From positions 1-64,000 of the forward strand of contig NZ_FOQI01000022.1 of assembly GCF_900113705.1 (NCBI RefSeq): a stretch of DNA of 64,000 nt, written 5' to 3'. The position numbers and the translations under genes are program-made. The stretch is from Collimonas sp. OK307. GTDB lineage: Bacteria > Pseudomonadota > Gammaproteobacteria > Burkholderiales > Burkholderiaceae_D. Positions 42,627 to 51,805 of this stretch are shown here, piece after piece. Under the pieces are notes generated by a model, which was not told the DNA's origin, made no database searches, and saw only the letters and a list, made by a program, of their open reading frames with translations. How positions within the stretch are numbered: position 1 is the stretch's first letter; every line of letters starts with the position of its first letter.

Positions 42627-44735
42627 CTACGTGCCGGGTTGATCTGCCGGTGCCGGTGGTGCCTGCTCCAGCATCGGCAATTCGATCACTACCGTGGTGC
42701 CCTTTCCTTCTGCGGCCTTAAAGTGGACGCTCCCCCCCAGATAAGTGGCTCTTTCATGCAAGCCACGCAAACCATGGGTGACAGTGTTTTCAAAACGCTG
42801 CTGCGACATGCCGACGCCATTGTCGCGTACAGTCAGCGCCAGCCGGTCTTCGTCGATATCGAGGATTACCTCCACCTGGCTGGCTTGCGCGTGCTTGGAA
42901 ACGTTATTTAAAATTTCCTGCAACATCCGATATACAGCGATGTCGACTTTATGATCGACCGCAATATCTTCATCCGGCAGGCTGGACTTGCAAACGATCC
43001 CGGTGCGTTGGCCGAAATCTTCCAGCTGTTCCAGGATTGCCGCTTTCAATCCAAACAGATCAAGCATGTTAGGCCGCAGCTCCGTTTGAATCCGGCGTGT
43101 AGTAGCCACCAGCGAACTGAGCAGCGCCTGCATCTGGGCCTGGCGATTCTGCCATTGTTCATTGTCCGGCAAGACTTTATAGACTCCCGCCAGATGCATG
43201 CTGAGCGCCGTCAGCGACGCGCCCATATTGTCGTGCAACTCGCGCGCAATCGCCCGCTTCTCTTCTTCCCGTATGGTTTCCATGTGGTTGGCCAGTTCGC
43301 GCAATAACGCCGTGCGCTGCGCGATGGTGCGTTCCAGCTCCGACTCGCGCTGCCGGAGCGAATCCTCGGCACGCTTGCGTTCACTGATATCGGTGGCGAT
43401 GCCAACTACCCCCATGACCCGCCCTTGCTGGTCGAACCATGGTGCTTTGGTGGTCTGGAACGTCACCATGTCGTTCGGCGTTTGCACCGTTTGCTCCAGC
43501 GTCTCCGACACCTTGCCGTTCATGATGCGGGCATCGTCCTGGTCGATCCGTTCGGCATCTTCCTTCCGTTGAAACAGTTCAGCGCTGCGGCGGTATCTGG
43601 CGTCTTGCCATTCCAGCCCGAGCCGGCGCAAGTAGGCTGGATTAGCGAACATCAGGCGCCCTTGGCGATCTTTCACGAAGATCGGATCGTTGGTATTGTC
43701 GCTGACTGCGATCAGCAACGCGGTGGCTTCCGCCAGCTCCGCCGCGCTTTGCACACGTGCGCCGTACTCGCGATCGACCTGGCCGGCGGCGCGCCAGAAA
43801 ATGAACACCACCAGCACGCTGTCGATCAGGGTTAACAAAGGCGGTACCGAGGTACGGTCATAGAAACCCTGGCGCGCGCCCCAGTCTGCCAGCCAATGCA
43901 GGGCAACCAGCAAGATCAGCATCTGCGGCACGGAACGGCGCAACATCTGCCCGCCCGGCGCATGTCGGGTAATGATTGCCATCAGGCGCTGACGCGGACG
44001 CGACATCAGCAACGCCATGCCGAACAGGAAAAACGCGACTGCCGCCAGCCAGGGAATGCCGGTCGCGTAAACCATCTTGGTCATTGCCGCGACGTTATAC
44101 AGATAGCCCAGCAACGGGATGGCACTTAAGAAAATGAGGGAAATTGCGAGATATTCAGCCACGTGACGGTCATGCCGGGTGCGATGATCCAGCAGGAGCA
44201 AAGCCAGCCCGCAGAAAACAAACCCGATCGCGGCCATCGGATGCAAGCCATCCGGATAGCGCTGGCCCGGATGCGGCGTCAGAGCGGTAAGGAAAACATC
44301 GAGCCAGCCGGCGCTGCCCAGCACCTCATGCAACAGTGCTGCGATAGCAAGCATCAGGAGCAAAACGGCCAGTATCTGCGCGAAGAATTTAAACGCTTTT
44401 TGGGGCCCGACTACCAGGCACTGCAGTAACAGACTGCAGGTCGCCAGTAGAAAACCGGCTGCAGTGTTAGTGCCCCAGAGGGGCAGCTGTAAAGTAGGAA
44501 ACGGCAACGAAACCTGCAGCGGAAATGATAGCGAATTTGGCAAGATCACCGGAAAAACAGCGGCAATCAGCACCAACGCAGAAATCAACATCAACAACAC
44601 GCTCACGGCTACTGCGGCGATGGTAGAGCGCGACACATAGGTTTGAGTCGCAGCCAGGCTCTCCAGCGCGCGCGCCTTCAGCAGATCCTGATCAAGCGGA
44701 TTGCCGAGTCTCGCCTGATCACTGTCTTCTATCAA
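42627..44735 (-). CDS. Membrane PAS sensor histidine kinase (NarX/DegS type, HisKA_3)
   Basis: A 702-residue hybrid of a membrane sensor and histidine kinase. I set the start at TTG 44735, which has GGAGG 4 bases upstream and lies 25 bases after the preceding regulator gene; the frame is open to 44888 but would overlap that gene. Residues about 35-330 carry roughly eight membrane segments. A PAS domain follows (about 345-455, SDNTNDPIFVKDRQGRLMFA), then the HisKA_3 H-box with H501 (EKRAIARELHDNMGASL) and an HATPase domain (ILNNVSKHA, DNGVGM). It presumably phosphorylates one or both of the two response regulators upstream. Confidence 0.88.
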   Translation of the reverse strand: MIEDSDQARLGNPLDQDLLKARALESLAATQTYVSRSTIAAVAVSVLLMLISALVLIAAVFPVILPNSLSFPLQVSLPFPTLQLPLWGTNTAAGFLLATCSLLLQCLVVGPQKAFKFFAQILAVLLLMLAIAALLHEVLGSAGWLDVFLTALTPHPGQRYPDGLHPMAAIGFVFCGLALLLLDHRTRHDRHVAEYLAISLIFLSAIPLLGYLYNVAAMTKMVYATGIPWLAAVAFFLFGMALLMSRPRQRLMAIITRHAPGGQMLRRSVPQMLILLVALHWLADWGARQGFYDRTSVPPLLTLIDSVLVVFIFWRAAGQVDREYGARVQSAAELAEATALLIAVSDNTNDPIFVKDRQGRLMFANPAYLRRLGLEWQDARYRRSAELFQRKEDAERIDQDDARIMNGKVSETLEQTVQTPNDMVTFQTTKAPWFDQQGRVMGVVGIATDISERKRAEDSLRQRESELERTIAQRTALLRELANHMETIREEEKRAIARELHDNMGASLTALSMHLAGVYKVLPDNEQWQNRQAQMQALLSSLVATTRRIQTELRPNMLDLFGLKAAILEQLEDFGQRTGIVCKSSLPDEDIAVDHKVDIAVYRMLQEILNNVSKHAQASQVEVILDIDEDRLALTVRDNGVGMSQQRFENTVTHGLRGLHERATYLGGSVHFKAAEGKGTTVVIELPMLEQAPPAPADQPGT

Positions 44736-44760
44736 ATCGCCTCCAGGAAAATCGTGTCGA

Positions 44761-45189
44761 TCAATGATCTGGCAGTCCTGTTCCCAAGGCTGCAAGCAAA
44801 TCGCGCAGCTTGGTAAACTCTGAACTCTTATCGAAGAAAAAACGCACGCCGTATTTCTCTCCGGCGCGTCGAAAAGCATTGCTGACATTATTGCTGAAAA
44901 TGATTTTCAGCGAATTGAGCGGCTTGTGCGATTCAGCCAAGGTCCGCAACAGGCTCATGCCATTGCCCTGCTTGAGTTCAATATCCAGAATCAAGACATC
45001 AAAAGACTCCGCATCGATTTTTTTCAAGGCGTCAGCCTCCTCTTCGGCAAAACCGGCAAATATCACGCCGGGAATTTCCTTCAAGGTATCAATCATCAAA
45101 TCCCGTACAGCCACCGAATCTTCCACCAGGAAAATCCGCAAAGGCGCAACGCTGGCACTGGGTGCATCAGGGGTTGTTGTATGGCTCAT
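44761..45189 (-). CDS. REC-domain-only response regulator
   Basis: A 142-residue single receiver domain without output. Phospho-acceptor Asp is in FDVLILDIELKQGNG (about residue 68), with acidic pair IFLVEDSVAVRDLM near residue 22. The Lys site is atypical but K present in FFFDKSSEF. Such regulators relay phosphate or act by protein contact. It sits between a LuxR-type regulator (45218) and the kinase, all on the same strand within 30 bases of each other, so the three are likely one operon. Confidence 0.9.
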   Translation of the reverse strand: MSHTTTPDAPSASVAPLRIFLVEDSVAVRDLMIDTLKEIPGVIFAGFAEEEADALKKIDAESFDVLILDIELKQGNGMSLLRTLAESHKPLNSLKIIFSNNVSNAFRRAGEKYGVRFFFDKSSEFTKLRDLLAALGTGLPDH

Positions 45190-45217
45190 ATTGGGTGACG
45201 ACTGGCTCTCAGCATAT

Positions 45218-45850
45218 CTAATCGATCAGATTATTCTTGATCGCGTAATAAATGATATCGGCATTGCTCGTCATGCTCATTTTTTGCAGCACACGGGTAC
45301 GATAAGTGCTGATGGTCTTTACGCTCAGGCAAAGTTCCTTGGCGATATCGGTTACCGCTTCGCCCTGACTCAGCTTATAGAAAATCTCGTATTCGCGCGC
45401 GGACAAGGATTCATGCAGCGCCCCGTTTTCAGCATTGGCAGGATCGGCGGTCAATAGCTCTGCAACTGCATAACTGATGTACTTGTGACCTTGCAATATC
45501 GTCTCGATAGCTTTCACCAATTCCGTCGCCAGCGCCTCCTTTTGCACATAACCGTCGGCGCCGCTGCGCAGCACCTGCACCGCATAACGACTCTCCGGAT
45601 GCATGCTCAGCATGAGTACCGGCAGTGCCGGTTTCTCGCGCTTGATCTGCTTCAGCACCTCCACTCCGCTCTTGTCGGGCATCGCGATGTCAAGCAGCAC
45701 GATGTCATACTCGTTGGAGCGGATCAGACGGATCGCTTCCTGCGCATTGGCTGCCTCACCGGCGATCTCCATGTCCGGGATGTCGGCTATGAAGTACTGG
45801 ACGCCGGCGCGCACTACCGCATGATCGTCAACCACCAAAATTTTCGTCAT
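45218..45850 (-). CDS. NarL/FixJ-type response regulator
   Basis: A 210-residue regulator. Receiver domain with D54 (DIVLLDIAMPDKSG), acidic pair DD at 8-9, and Lys in GYVQKEA (about 104). The C-terminal LuxR-type HTH is at about 148-205 (SAREYEIFYKLSQGEAVTDIAKELCLSVKTISTY). It is the likely transcriptional output of the kinase at 42627. Targets are unknown; the secreted Cys-repeat gene lies 120 bases upstream on the same strand. Confidence 0.93.
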   Translation of the reverse strand: MTKILVVDDHAVVRAGVQYFIADIPDMEIAGEAANAQEAIRLIRSNEYDIVLLDIAMPDKSGVEVLKQIKREKPALPVLMLSMHPESRYAVQVLRSGADGYVQKEALATELVKAIETILQGHKYISYAVAELLTADPANAENGALHESLSAREYEIFYKLSQGEAVTDIAKELCLSVKTISTYRTRVLQKMSMTSNADIIYYAIKNNLID

Positions 45851-45970
45851 TTACCCAACCGTCGCAATCACATAAATTATCCGGCGCTGCGATGGCCTGG
45901 TTCCGGCCAATCTTCAGCGTGTGACATCCAGTGTGCGACTGACTGCCTTCAATGTAAACATATGCGGTAA

Positions 45971-46522
45971 TTATTTGTTAAGTTCGATTTTGGCGGCGTT
46001 GACGCACTGGTCTTTCGCAGCGCCAGCCAGCGCATCGCACTGGGCAAGCGCCACCTTGTACCGGGCGTCGGCACGCTCTTCCCTGGCACTGGCGCTTGCC
46101 TTGGAGACGTCGCGCTGCGTGTTGGCGTTGGCGATGGCTTCGGTTTGTGCGGCTTTCGCTTGCGTGATGCAGACATCCTTGCCGTTACCCGCCAGGCCAT
46201 TGCATTTTTCCCTGGCTACTGCATAGTCGGCATCCGCTTCGGATTTGCGCGCGCTAGCCAATGCTTCGGGGGTGCCTTTATACTCGGCCATGGCATCCTG
46301 CTTGCTGTGCTCACGCGCGGCCGTGGCTTGCTTGAGGCAGACGTCCTTGCCATTGCCGCTGAAATCGTCGCATTTCACCTTGTCCGCCTTGTAGGTGGCG
46401 TCTGCGGCATCTTCTGCCGCCTTATAGCTGGCTTTGGCATTATCTGCCGCCAGCGCCAACGATGCTCCGCTAAAGCCAGCGACACCGATTAACAACGCTG
46501 CGATCGTTTTTTTGATCATCAT
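45971..46522 (-). CDS. Secreted protein with three cysteine-pair repeats
   Basis: A 183-residue precursor with a signal peptide (residues 1-25, cleavage at SLALA|ADN). The mature protein is Ala/Lys-rich and largely helical, with three repeats of about 55 residues, each with a Cys pair 11 apart: C51/C62, C107/C118 and C162/C173. The first two share the motif GNGKDVC(L/I)xQA; the third is diverged (AGAAKDQC). The even spacing suggests three disulfide-stapled helical turns in the periplasm. AAGGATATTGAA precedes the ATG. I recognise no named family. It could be co-transcribed with the regulator downstream. Confidence 0.8.
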   Translation of the reverse strand: MMIKKTIAALLIGVAGFSGASLALAADNAKASYKAAEDAADATYKADKVKCDDFSGNGKDVCLKQATAAREHSKQDAMAEYKGTPEALASARKSEADADYAVAREKCNGLAGNGKDVCITQAKAAQTEAIANANTQRDVSKASASAREERADARYKVALAQCDALAGAAKDQCVNAAKIELNK

Positions 46523-46782
46523 TTCAATATCCTTTATTCAATATGACGGCTAGCCTGGCTTGTCATCGCCGGCACTCTTGCATCGGTGCATCCATACTAA
46601 CCAGGCACAGCCATATGGCGCTATAGGACAGGGACGGATAGGCTTGTAGGACAAACGGAAGTGCCTGTCATACGGAACGTGCCGCCAATGTGTAAAATTG
46701 TCAGCCTGCTACTGCCAAATGCTGTTTTCCACAAGTAATCGCCATCGCATCCGCAATCACACGTCTTACAAGGAAGGAAATC

Positions 46783-48396
46783 ATGAGAGTCAGTCGTTAT
46801 CTAAGTTTTTGGGCAGTGCTGTTGCTGACTTTGCTGCTGGCCGCAGGGGCTGCGACTGGCAAAATGGCTTGGTGGTGGGCGATAGCCTCCGGCTTGCTGA
46901 CCATACTGGGTATCTGGGACATGAACCAGCGCAGCCACGCGATCCTGCGCAATTATCCGCTGATGGGGCATTTCCGTTTTCTGTTTGAAATGATCCGTCC
47001 CGAGATGCGGCAGTATTTTTTCGAGAGCGATAATGACGGCGCGCCGTTTACCCGCAAGGAACGCAGCCTGGTTTACCAACGTGCCAAAGGCGATGTCGAT
47101 AGCCGGCCGTTCGGTACTGAACTCGATGTCAAGCTGCGCGGCTACGAGTGGGTCGGCCATTCGCTTGCGCCCACCGTCCTCGCCAGCCACGACTTCCGCG
47201 TGACGGTCGGCGCCGAACGCGCGCAGCCATACTCCATGTCTGTCTTCAATGTTTCTGCTATGAGCTTCGGCGCATTGTCTGCCAACGCGATTCGCGCACT
47301 CAATCGCGGCGCCAAGAAAGGCGGCTTCGCACACGATACCGGCGAAGGCTCGATCTCTCCTTATCATCGCGAATTCGGTGGCGACCTGCTGTGGCAAATC
47401 GCCTCCGGCTACTTCGGTTGCCGCAATGGCGACGGCAACTTCAACGAAGAAAAATTCGTGGAGCAAGCCACTTCGCCACAAGTCAAGATGATCACCGTCA
47501 AACTTTCGCAAGGCGCCAAACCCGGCCACGGCGGCGTCCTGCCTGCCGCCAAGATCACGCCGGAAATATCGGCAACGCGCGGCGTGCCGATGGGTGTCGA
47601 TTGCATCTCACCGGCCACCCATTCGTCGTTTTCAAATCCTATCGGCTTGCTGGAATTCATCCAGAAACTGCGCACGCTGTCGGGCGATAAACCGGTTGGG
47701 TTCAAGCTTTGCGTCGGCCATCCCTGGGAATTTTTCGGAATTGTAAAAGCCATGCTGCAAACCGGTATCCTGCCTGACTTCATTGTGGTGGATGGCTCTG
47801 AAGGCGGCACTGGCGCCGCGCCGCTGGAATTTGTCGATCACGTCGGCATGCCTCTGCAGGAAGGTTTGCTGCTGGTGCATAACACCTTGCTCGGCGCCGG
47901 ACTGCGCGACCGCATCAAGATCGGCGCCAGCGGAAAAGTGATTACCGCATTCGACCTCGCTCGCACACTGGCGATCGGCGCCGACTGGTGCAATTCGGCG
48001 CGCGGCTTCATGTTTTCGCTGGGCTGCATCCAGTCGCAAAGCTGCCATACCGACCGTTGCCCAACCGGTGTCGCCACCCAGGATGTCGGTCGCCAGAAGG
48101 CACTGGTGGTGCCTGACAAGGCTGAGCGCGTGTATCGCTTCCATGAAAGCACCCTGCACGCGTTGCAAGAACTGGTGCAAGCTGCCGGCTTGCCGCACGC
48201 CTCTGCGCTACGGGCGCATCACATCGTACGCCGCACTTCGGACCATGAAGTGAAACTGATGTCTGATTTGCTGCCTTATCTGCAAGTGGGGGATTTACTA
48301 AATCAGAAATATCGCTTTCCGGTATTTGAGAAATACTGGCCGATCTCGCGCGCGGAAAGTTTTCATCCTGCAGCACCGATCAAAACCGGCGCCTGA
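46783..48396 (+). CDS. FMN-binding glutamate synthase family protein
   Basis: A 537-residue protein built of an N-terminal two-segment membrane anchor (residues about 8-50) and a Glu-synthase (GltB central, FMN/TIM-barrel) domain. Signatures: MSFGALSANAIRALNRGAKK, DTGEGSISPYHREFGGD, KLSQGAKPGHGGVLPAAKIT, DGSEGGTGAAP and CIQSQSCHTDRCPTGVATQD, the last carrying the 3Fe-4S-type cysteines. It lacks the amidotransferase and cofactor domains of true GltB, so its substrate is uncertain. AAGGAAGG precedes the start. Confidence 0.92.
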   Translation: MRVSRYLSFWAVLLLTLLLAAGAATGKMAWWWAIASGLLTILGIWDMNQRSHAILRNYPLMGHFRFLFEMIRPEMRQYFFESDNDGAPFTRKERSLVYQRAKGDVDSRPFGTELDVKLRGYEWVGHSLAPTVLASHDFRVTVGAERAQPYSMSVFNVSAMSFGALSANAIRALNRGAKKGGFAHDTGEGSISPYHREFGGDLLWQIASGYFGCRNGDGNFNEEKFVEQATSPQVKMITVKLSQGAKPGHGGVLPAAKITPEISATRGVPMGVDCISPATHSSFSNPIGLLEFIQKLRTLSGDKPVGFKLCVGHPWEFFGIVKAMLQTGILPDFIVVDGSEGGTGAAPLEFVDHVGMPLQEGLLLVHNTLLGAGLRDRIKIGASGKVITAFDLARTLAIGADWCNSARGFMFSLGCIQSQSCHTDRCPTGVATQDVGRQKALVVPDKAERVYRFHESTLHALQELVQAAGLPHASALRAHHIVRRTSDHEVKLMSDLLPYLQVGDLLNQKYRFPVFEKYWPISRAESFHPAAPIKTGA

Positions 48397-48403
48397 TAAA
48401 ACA

Positions 48404-48439
48404 AAAAAAGCCAGGGCTCTCGCGACCCCTGGCTTTTTT
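48404..48439. terminator. Bidirectional terminator
   Basis: A 13-bp stem AAAAAAGCCAGGG/CCCTGGCTTTTTT with a 10-base loop lies between the convergent glutamate-synthase-like gene and maiA. Confidence 0.9.
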
Positions 48440-48456
48440 CTGTTCCGGGTCTTATT

Positions 48457-49119
48457 TCAGGCCTCGGCATCCGGTTGATTTTGCGGCGCTGCCTTGATAA
48501 AGGCATCCAGTTCCTGGCAGTTCTGGTAAATGCCCATCAAGGTCGGCATCGCAGACAAATCGCATTTCAGGCGCTGTGCGTTGAAAATCTGCGGCACCAG
48601 ACAGCAATCGGCCAGCGTCGGCGTATCGCCAAAACAAAACTTGCCTGGCCGGCTGTCCCGGGCCAGCGTAACTTCCAGCGCCGCCAAACCGCTTTCGCAC
48701 CAATGACGATACCAGGCGTTCTTGGCATTCTCGTCGACCTTCAGTTCATGCACCAGATAACGCAACACGCGCAGGTTATTCACCGGATGGATGTCGCAGG
48801 CAATCGACAAGCCGATGCTGCGCACAAAAGCGCGATCCAATGCGGTCGACGGCAGCAAGGCAGGCGCAGGCTGGACTTCTTCCAGATACTCCATGATTGC
48901 CAATGACTGGGTCAACGCAACCTGGCTGCCGGCAGCATCGTCATCAACCAATGTCGGCACCAGGCCATCGCTATTCAAGGTCCGGTACATCTGGCTCAGT
49001 TGCTCGCCGCCGTGTTTCAGCAAATGGACCGGCACGATATCATAGGGCATGCCTTTCAGATTCAAGGCAATCCGTACGCGATAAGCGGCGGAACTTCGGA
49101 AATAGCTATACAGTTTCAT
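48457..49119 (-). CDS. maiA: Maleylacetoacetate (or maleylpyruvate) isomerase, zeta-class GST
   Basis: A 220-residue zeta-class glutathione S-transferase. The start MKLYSYFRSSAAYRVRIALN contains the SSAAYRVRIAL motif with the catalytic serines and Cys-equivalent, and the C-terminal helical domain has GDTPTLADCCLVPQIFNA. In tyrosine degradation it isomerises maleylacetoacetate; in gentisate degradation the close relative isomerises maleylpyruvate. The FAH-family gene 40 bases upstream on the same strand (with a fumarylpyruvate-hydrolase-like N-terminus) favours the gentisate type, but this is inference. Confidence 0.88.
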   Translation of the reverse strand: MKLYSYFRSSAAYRVRIALNLKGMPYDIVPVHLLKHGGEQLSQMYRTLNSDGLVPTLVDDDAAGSQVALTQSLAIMEYLEEVQPAPALLPSTALDRAFVRSIGLSIACDIHPVNNLRVLRYLVHELKVDENAKNAWYRHWCESGLAALEVTLARDSRPGKFCFGDTPTLADCCLVPQIFNAQRLKCDLSAMPTLMGIYQNCQELDAFIKAAPQNQPDAEA

Positions 49120-49159
49120 CGGTGTATCTCGAATCTCAACTTAGGTGTCAACGCAGATA

Positions 49160-49855
49160 TCAAATTAGGCGCACTCGCAGATCGCCGACGCCCGCTATCG
49201 ATCCTTCCAGCAGATCGCCTTTGCCCACTGCAGCAACGCCCGCCGGGGTGCCGGTAAAAATCAGATCGCCGGCCTGCAATTCAAAGTAGGCGGACAACTG
49301 CTCGATGGTCTCGGCGATGTTCCAGATCATCTGATTGATATCGCCTTGCTGGCGCAATGTGCCATTCACATTTAAATGGATATCGCCCTGGTCGATGACG
49401 CCGCTGGCGCCGGCAGGATGGAGATGGGAAATCGGGGCGGAATAATCGAAACCTTTACCGGTACACCATGGCCGTCCGAGTTTCTTGGCCTCGCCCTGCA
49501 AATCGCGGCGGGTCATGTCGAGTCCGACGGCATAACCCCAGATATGCTTGATCGCTTCCGCTGCCGGAATATTCTTGCCGCCGGTAGACAGTGCTACCAC
49601 CAACTCGATTTCATGATGCAAATCCTGGGTCATGGACGGGTAAGGCATCTCGCCCACGGTACCGTGTGCAACCGGCAACACCGCATCGGCCGGCTTCATG
49701 AAGAAAAACGGCGCTTCGCGGCCGCTGCTGCCCATTTCCTTCGCATGCTCGGCATAATTACGGCCGACGCAATAAATCCGATGTACCGGAAACAATTGAT
49801 CGCTGCCTGCGATGGGGACCGCTGCTACTGGCTTAGGGGGAAAAACGAATTGCAT
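49160..49855 (-). CDS. Fumarylacetoacetate hydrolase family protein (fumarylpyruvate hydrolase-like)
   Basis: A 231-residue FAH-family hydrolase. The ATG at 49855 is preceded by AAGGAGCTTCC; the frame extends to 49906. Metal and catalytic motifs: IYCVGRNYAEHAKEMG, FFFMKPADAV, HHEIELVVALS (Glu pair) and KGFDYSAPIS. The pattern and short length resemble fumarylpyruvate hydrolase (NagK-like), the last step of gentisate degradation, better than full-length fumarylacetoacetase. It is followed by maiA. Confidence 0.88.
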   Translation of the reverse strand: MQFVFPPKPVAAVPIAGSDQLFPVHRIYCVGRNYAEHAKEMGSSGREAPFFFMKPADAVLPVAHGTVGEMPYPSMTQDLHHEIELVVALSTGGKNIPAAEAIKHIWGYAVGLDMTRRDLQGEAKKLGRPWCTGKGFDYSAPISHLHPAGASGVIDQGDIHLNVNGTLRQQGDINQMIWNIAETIEQLSAYFELQAGDLIFTGTPAGVAAVGKGDLLEGSIAGVGDLRVRLI

Positions 49856-49926
49856 GGAAGCTCCTTTTTCAATACCGCCGAAAATACTGCAGGGAATATT
49901 ATTCAAACCCCGGCAGCGAACAAGTC

Positions 49927-51120
49927 TTAAACACCATTCTTACCAAGAAACAGTCCAAGGCGACGCACCGCTTCTTGCAGGTTTTCCATCGACGTCGCGT
50001 ATGACAGGCGAATATAGTGCTGCGCCGTGTACGGGCCGAAATCCAGGCCGGAAACCATGCTGACGCCAACCTGGTTCAACACATCCTTGACTAGCGTGTC
50101 GGCATCGCCGCCATTCTTGACGCCGTTGAGTAACGCGCTGCAATCGGCATACACATAGAACGCGCCGTCCGGCATCACCGGCACCTTGAAACCCAGTTCG
50201 ACCAAGGCCGGCACCAGATAATCGCGGCGCCGCTTGAATTCGCTCTTGCGCGTCTCGTACAGTGCCAGCGAATCAGGCTCGAAACAGGCCAGCGCTGCAT
50301 GCTGGGCGATCGCCGACGGACAGATGAACAAGTTCTGCGCGAGTTTTTCAATCGGCGCCACCAATGATTCCGGCACCACCATCCAGCCCAGACGCCAGCC
50401 GGTCATATTGAAATATTTGGAGAAACTGTTGATGACGATAATGTCGTCAGCCAGCGACAGCGCCGAAAACGGTTCGCCGTCGTAAGTCAGTCCTTGATAA
50501 ATTTCATCGACAATCGAAAAGCCGCCTTTGCCGCGCACAGTGGCGATAATCTTGGCCAGTTCGCTGTGCAGGATCGAGGTGCCGGTGGGGTTGGACGGCG
50601 ACGCCAGCAACACGCCGCGCGTATTTTCGTTCCAATGCTGGCGCACCATCTCATCGGATAACTGAAAACGCTGGTCCGGGCCGCTGGCAATCATTTTCGC
50701 CTGGCCGTCGAACGCAGCGACGAAGTGACGGTTGCATGGGTAGGATGGATCCGGCATCAGCACTTCGCTGCCCTTTTCCACCAATGCAGCGCAAGCCAGA
50801 AGCAAAGCGGCCGAGGCGCCGGCGGTGACGATAATCCGTTCAGGGGCAATATCCAGGCCGAACGCCTGGCGATAATGGGCCGAAATCGCCGCCCGTAGGG
50901 CCGGCAAACCGGTCGCCGAAGTGTATTGCATCTTGCCGTCGGCCATGGCCCTGGCGGCCGCTTCGATCACCAGCGGCGCTGCGGTGAAATCGGGCTCGCC
51001 GATACCCATGTGGATGATATGGCGGCCTTGCTGTTCCAGTGCCGCGGCCATTTTTGCCAACTCCATCACATGAAACGGTGCGATGTTGTCGAGACGTGAA
51101 GCCAGATGCGAGAATGTCAT
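49927..51120 (-). CDS. Pyridoxal-phosphate-dependent aminotransferase (class I)
   Basis: A 397-residue fold-type I aminotransferase. The start MTFSHLASRLDNIAPFHVME at 51120 is chosen because the earlier frame (to 51213) lacks family resemblance. MGIGEPDFTAAP, SNPTGTSILHSEL, SIVDEIYQGLTY and the PLP-lysine motif INSFSKYFNMTGWRLGWMV (about residue 230) are clear. It resembles the aspartate/aromatic or valine-type group; the substrate is uncertain. It follows nusB by 136 bases; the nusB-aminotransferase order is frequent in Burkholderiales. Confidence 0.9.
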   Translation of the reverse strand: MTFSHLASRLDNIAPFHVMELAKMAAALEQQGRHIIHMGIGEPDFTAAPLVIEAAARAMADGKMQYTSATGLPALRAAISAHYRQAFGLDIAPERIIVTAGASAALLLACAALVEKGSEVLMPDPSYPCNRHFVAAFDGQAKMIASGPDQRFQLSDEMVRQHWNENTRGVLLASPSNPTGTSILHSELAKIIATVRGKGGFSIVDEIYQGLTYDGEPFSALSLADDIIVINSFSKYFNMTGWRLGWMVVPESLVAPIEKLAQNLFICPSAIAQHAALACFEPDSLALYETRKSEFKRRRDYLVPALVELGFKVPVMPDGAFYVYADCSALLNGVKNGGDADTLVKDVLNQVGVSMVSGLDFGPYTAQHYIRLSYATSMENLQEAVRRLGLFLGKNGV

Positions 51121-51255
51121 GAACACTTTTCCAAATGGCGGGGCGTTTCCGGTTACTGGAACCATCCCTCGCCTGAAACACGGGGCGGTTATCGATGCAC
51201 GTGAAAACCGCACCGTCCGCGTCCCCGTCTACATTGATTGCCAACTCAGGCTAAT

Positions 51256-51726
51256 TCAGGATTTTTTGCCGGCGCCGATTTCGGTCGCCCGTGCCTTGGC
51301 GGCAAACTTGTCCAGCACGCCGTTCACGTATTTATGGCCATCAATACCGCCGAACGATTTGGTCAGTTCCACCGCTTCGTTGATGACGACGCGGTAAGGA
51401 ATCTCAACGTGATTCTGCAACTCGAAAGCACCGATCAGCAGGGCCGCGTGTTCCACCGGCGACAACTCGCTGATCTTGCGATCGATCAGTGGCTCCAGGC
51501 CGGCGCGCAGTGTCGTCACATCCTTGATCGCACCGTACAACAGCGAATTGAAATGCTCGGCATCGGCCTTGTCGAAACCGTGCGCCTGACGAATGTTTTC
51601 GCTGATGGCGGTCACATCTTCGTTGTTCAACAGCCATTGATACAGGCCCTGCAACGCGAATTCGCGCGCGCGGTGACGTGGCGTGCGGCTCTTGCTCGGA
51701 TTGGCGTGCAAAGTTTTATTAGTCAT
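51256..51726 (-). CDS. nusB: Transcription antitermination factor NusB
   Basis: A 156-residue all-helical RNA-binding protein required for antitermination of rRNA operons with NusE. The ATG at 51726 ([20 protein letters not shown]) is chosen over the earlier frame; [18 protein letters not shown] and [31 protein letters not shown] are standard. It follows ribH, as in many proteobacteria. Confidence 0.97.
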   Translation of the reverse strand: MTNKTLHANPSKSRTPRHRAREFALQGLYQWLLNNEDVTAISENIRQAHGFDKADAEHFNSLLYGAIKDVTTLRAGLEPLIDRKISELSPVEHAALLIGAFELQNHVEIPYRVVINEAVELTKSFGGIDGHKYVNGVLDKFAAKARATEIGAGKKS

Positions 51727-51805
51727 AGTTTTTCCAGCTTGTAATTCGTTCAAACATAACAATACGCGGCAAGGCATCAGAGACGCCCCGCCTGTCACAA
51801 AAATC

